From NCBI RefSeq assembly GCF_001975705.1, contig NZ_CP015093.1, positions 1 through 64,000 of the forward strand: DNA of 64,000 nt, written 5' to 3'. A program made the position numbers and the translations under genes. This document shows positions 61,441 through 64,000 of the stretch, in pieces. The notes under the pieces were generated by a model that was given only the letters and a program-made list of their open reading frames with translations, searched no databases and was not told the DNA's origin. Every line of letters begins with the position of its first letter. Position 1 is the stretch's first letter. This DNA comes from Salipiger abyssi (GTDB lineage Bacteria; Pseudomonadota; Alphaproteobacteria; Rhodobacterales; Rhodobacteraceae).

Positions 61441-62034
61441 ATGCAGCGCCTTGCCGAACAGATATTGACCCATGCAGAGGGACTTCCGGAAGGAGCGCCA
61501 CTTGCCGCAAAGGGCCTGCTGCACCTCGGCAGCCGTGCCGGTGTGGATCAGGCTTTGTCGCGCCTTGCCGAGCGCGGCCAGTTGATCCGTGCCGGGCGCG
61601 GCGTTTACCTGCGACCGATCAAAAGCCGGTTTGGAACGCGCGCTCCGTCCGTGGAACAGGCCGTCGAGGCCCTCGCGGCGCAACGTGGCGAAGTCATCGT
61701 TCCAACCGGCGCCGCCGAAGCGAATGCACTCGGCCTGACCACGCAAGTGCCTGTTCGCTCCGTGTACCTGACCTCGGGTCGCAGCCGCACGCTCTCATTG
61801 GGCAAACAACTCGTCGAACTGCGCCACGCCCCCCGATGGCAACTCGCCCTGGGGAAGAGGCCGGCTGGCAGTGCTGTTCGCGCCCTGGCCTGGCTTGGGC
61901 CGGAACAGGCAGAGACAGCTCTTAGATCGCTGAAGCAGAGACTGCCCGCAGCGGCGTTTGACGAATTGGTAACCGCAGCACCGCAGTTCCCGACCTGGCT
62001 TGCACGCAGTGTCGGAAAGGCGGCGCATGTCTGA
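61441..62034 (+). CDS. AbiEi-type (type IV) antitoxin, DUF6088 family
   Basis: A 197-residue antitoxin with an N-terminal winged HTH (LGSRAGVDQALSRLAERGQL, RAGRGVYLRP) and the DUF6088/AbiEi C-terminal domain (EVIVPTGAAEANALGLTTQV, VYLTSGRSRTLSLGKQLVEL). It represses its own operon and antagonises the AbiEii nucleotidyltransferase. The gene looks complete. The partner toxin gene starts in the last eight bases but is truncated. Confidence 0.9.
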   Translation: MQRLAEQILTHAEGLPEGAPLAAKGLLHLGSRAGVDQALSRLAERGQLIRAGRGVYLRPIKSRFGTRAPSVEQAVEALAAQRGEVIVPTGAAEANALGLTTQVPVRSVYLTSGRSRTLSLGKQLVELRHAPRWQLALGKRPAGSAVRALAWLGPEQAETALRSLKQRLPAAAFDELVTAAPQFPTWLARSVGKAAHV

Positions 62035-62209
62035 ACCCTTCCTGTCTTTGCCGCCTGCAGACCGCAAGGAAGCCCTGGCCGTCGCTGCAGATCGCTCCGG
62101 GCGGCCCGCGCACTTGCTCGAAAAGGACGTCTGGCTTGTCTGGGCCCTTCAAACCCTCTTCGGTTCCGAGCTTGGTGAGCTTCACAAAACACATGGAAAC
62201 ATTCTATGA
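62027..62209 (+). pseudogene. AbiEii toxin, truncated after about 50 residues
   Basis: Starts MSEPFLSLPPADRKEALAVA and runs as an AbiEii N-terminus to VWALQTLFGSELGE, where family members continue into the nucleotidyltransferase site HLVFKGGTSLSK. Here it reads LHKTHGNIL and stops. The GS-type catalytic motif is missing, so no active toxin is made. The break marks a recombination junction at about 62175. Confidence 0.85.
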
Positions 62210-62527
62210 TCTTCTCGATGAACGATCCGAAACAGGAGATTGGTTCGGAGGATAGTGTATGGGAAACGATCATGGCTGCCGCACTTGCCGACCCCCACCG
62301 CATAACCTGTCGCCTCAGAATTTTAGCAGCAAAGTCGTTGACGCACCCCAGTCACTTCATGAAGCCATAGGCCACTGTCGCATAATTTCGATGGAGGATG
62401 GCCCGGTGGCCCGCAGGAAGAAGCATGTCGCATAAACATCACTATCGAGCAACCTCTCGCGCCCGGAGCCAATGAAATTTCCCTTCCTTTTCAATACGCA
62501 AGCGCTAGACTCCAGACTTATTAATTC
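62210..62527. other. Junk or recombined DNA with a short direct repeat
   Basis: No gene is supported. TGTCGCATAA occurs twice in direct orientation, at 62376-62385 and 62426-62435. Half-sites of this kind occur in resolvase res regions of Tn3-type elements, but two copies alone do not establish that. Confidence 0.4.
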
Positions 62528-62728
62528 TTAAAGCCAGAAGATGACAGTTGCGGCGAGATACACGGCGGACAGAAAGACCTTCCAGCATCTGTCGTAGCGG
62601 GTCGCAACGCGGCGCCAATCCTTGAGCTTGCCGAACATGATCTCGATAAGGTTGCGCCGCTTGTAGCGGCGCTTGTCGTATTTGGCGGGCTTGTCTCGGG
62701 ACTTCCGGCCCGGGATGCAGGGCTTGTT
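62528..62728 (-). pseudogene. IS5-family transposase remnant (C-terminal end)
   Basis: The last 65-70 residues of an IS5-type transposase (IS427-like second ORF): IPGRKSRDKPAKYDKRRYKR, NLIEIMFGKLKDWRRVATRY and VFLSAVYLAATVIFWL, including the final DDE Glu in IEIMFG. The 5' part is missing. Upstream codons of the open frame belong to unrelated DNA. It sits directly between the AbiE remnant and the Argonaute gene. Confidence 0.8.
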
Positions 62729-62807
62729 GCCCTTGTGTACTGGCGTGAACGTATCTTGCGGAGACACAAGTTTATGACTGCGCCCGTATGCACCACGCAA
62801 AATATCT

Positions 62808-64000
62808 TTATATATAATGCCGAAACGGCAACGGCTTCGAACTGACTTCCGGAATCGCCGTCAGTATCTCACCCACATCGTCCGCGAAGCGAAGCGTCAC
62901 GGGATACCCATCCCCATAAATGCAGGTGTTAAAATTGAGCTTTGTCAGAGAAAGAATATCCTCAAGCACCTGCTCGATCAGCGTTTCGCCGAATACGATC
63001 TTCACCTTGAGCGGCGTCGGTATCTCGCGCCCCGGATAGGTCTTGAGCTTCGGAACATAACCGGAGCTCCATAGGAACGCGTTGCGGTGATCGACCTTGA
63101 GGGAAAGTCCGCGCATGACGCCCCGCTTACCCTCCTCCCGGAACAGTTTCAGGTCGTTGGGCCGCTTGATCTGGATACCGCTGACTTTCGTGCCTTCGGG
63201 CGCCCCGTCGCGGAAGCCCTCGATTTCCTCGCGGTTGAAGTTCGTCCGCCCGTGGATGAACAGCTCTTTGGGCGCTTCACCGTGCCAGTTCCGGTAGCTA
63301 TCGACACAACGCCTGACGATCTCGGCGGCCTGGTCTTTCGGGAGGTGGAATTCGCCTGGCCTGTCCGAGGCCCATGAACCCACCGATCCTTTAAAGACGA
63401 TGCCCTCCCCCGTATGGAGGAACATCTGCGCGCCGCAGCAGGCCTCGTACTCGTCCCGGGGGCTGTTCGTGCGCTTGAAGACGAGGCCTATATAGCAGAC
63501 CGCTTCGCGGATATCGGCGAGGGTCCAGGGCTTCGCGCCAGCCTTGTAATAGATGGCCGTCGAGAGATTCCAGGCGATCGTCGCCTCGTCCTGCACGTTG
63601 CGGATCGGCTTGCCGATGCTGTTGAGGTGTTTCTCGGGCGCAATGGTTGTCTGGCGAACGATTTGCGTTACCGCTTCACAACCGAGAAGCCGTGCCTTGA
63701 GCTGGTTGTGGAAGTGGTTCTCGAAGCGGTGCTTTTCGGCGGCCTCGTTGATGTCATCGAAGAGGTCGGGATTTTCCCAGAGCCTCATCGCCTTACGGTG
63801 CGAGAGCGCGGTGTCGCCGGTCACCCCCGCCGCCTTGGAAATCGTCTGGTTCGGCCGACACAGCTTCCAGAGCTCTTCCGGAACCACCACGAACCAGAGC
63901 GCGACCTTGGCGTCCTCCTCCTCGACCCACCGCCGGATGCGGCCCGCGAATAGATCGACCGTGTCATAGACGCGCTGATGCGCATCCGTATTGCGGATCG
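62808..64000 (-). CDS. Prokaryotic Argonaute, catalytically degenerate PIWI domain (5' end outside window)
   Basis: The minus-strand frame is open to the window edge; an apparent start at 63890 is an internal GTG. The C-terminal 390 residues form a PIWI domain: LSTAIYYKAGAKPWTLADIR, CYIGLVFKRTN, KELFIHGRTNFNREEIEGF, FADDVGEILT and the terminal PLPFRHYI. Active Argonautes have Asp where this has the Leu-Val of IGLVF, and RDGR where this has HGRT, so the DEDX tetrad is lost, as in RsAgo-like long-B proteins. Such proteins bind guide RNA and target invader DNA, often with a partner effector. None is visible downstream. Confidence 0.9.
   Translation of the reverse strand, partial: IRNTDAHQRVYDTVDLFAGRIRRWVEEEDAKVALWFVVVPEELWKLCRPNQTISKAAGVTGDTALSHRKAMRLWENPDLFDDINEAAEKHRFENHFHNQLKARLLGCEAVTQIVRQTTIAPEKHLNSIGKPIRNVQDEATIAWNLSTAIYYKAGAKPWTLADIREAVCYIGLVFKRTNSPRDEYEACCGAQMFLHTGEGIVFKGSVGSWASDRPGEFHLPKDQAAEIVRRCVDSYRNWHGEAPKELFIHGRTNFNREEIEGFRDGAPEGTKVSGIQIKRPNDLKLFREEGKRGVMRGLSLKVDHRNAFLWSSGYVPKLKTYPGREIPTPLKVKIVFGETLIEQVLEDILSLTKLNFNTCIYGDGYPVTLRFADDVGEILTAIPEVSSKPLPFRHYI

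Noticed and set aside
62376..62435. Tn3-type res site from the paired TGTCGCATAA
   Set aside because: Only two half-sites, no resolvase gene and no terminal repeats nearby.
1..64000. CRISPR array or tRNA/rRNA gene
   Set aside because: No regularly spaced identical repeats and no clover-leaf or rRNA sequence were recognised by eye. A covariance-model scan was not possible.

Overview
The window looks like Alphaproteobacteria, most probably a Rhodobacteraceae-type host. It is GC-rich, and its backbone proteins (TrbB-E, TraG, a DUF3363 relaxase, TraF, DUF2840, two DUF736 proteins, RepA/ParA, a strawberry-notch protein, ArdC, DUF2958, RadC, a large ParB, an HvrA/H-NS-like protein) form the conserved set of a trb-type integrative conjugative element or large conjugative plasmid of that group. 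The whole backbone is read right to left (minus strand).

Layout. 1-2230: mating-pore genes trbB-trbC-trbD-trbE; trbE runs off the left edge and is complete on its 5' side. 2231-16413: accessory island 1, a proteostasis/heat-stress island (MFS permease; ftsH in opposite orientation; three hsp20; clpK/clpG-type disaggregase; hdeD; an NDUFS4-like ORF; yfdX; degP; grpE; htpX; TrkA-C protein). It resembles the transmissible locus of stress tolerance known from Gamma- and Betaproteobacteria. It lies between copG and trbB, which I infer were once adjacent. 16518-19044: IS91-like element copy 1 with a frameshifted transposase. 19214-30417: transfer/maintenance core (copG, traG, relaxase, a putative oriT, lytic transglycosylase, DUF736, traF, DUF2840, small DNA-binding protein, parA, repA, alpA-like, DUF2285-type genes, an XRE regulator, a second DUF736). 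30972-46315: accessory region 2. It holds a membrane protein, a frameshifted 2H phosphodiesterase, an unknown membrane protein, a 1,019-bp direct repeat present twice and carrying a GIY-YIG gene, IS91-like copy 2 (inverted relative to copy 1), an ArsR/CDF metal-efflux pair, and an unrecognised cluster of secreted proteins and lipoproteins with a LuxR-type regulator. 46606-59401: rest of the backbone (DUF2493, toprim protein, strawberry-notch methylase-helicase, small ORFs, ParB, RadC, DUF2958, ArdC). 59762-64000: H-NS-like protein, pRiA4b ORF-3-like protein, PrtN-like activator, AbiEi antitoxin with truncated AbiEii, an IS5-type remnant, and the 3' part of a catalytically degenerate prokaryotic Argonaute that runs off the right edge.

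How it works together. TrbB-E build the mating pore, TraG couples it to the relaxosome, and the relaxase would nick at the oriT candidate just upstream of its gene. LT and TraF open the wall and process pilin. ParA/RepA/ParB maintain the element. ArdC, and possibly the methylase-helicase, counter host restriction. AbiE remnants and the Argonaute suggest defence functions at the right end. The cargo offers protein-damage tolerance, metal efflux and an unknown envelope function.

The most unusual points are the Argonaute, the stress island splitting the transfer genes, the oriT candidate, a repeated leader in front of four backbone genes, the 1-kb duplication around the metal module, and four reading-frame breaks at short homopolymers, which are either decay or sequencing error.
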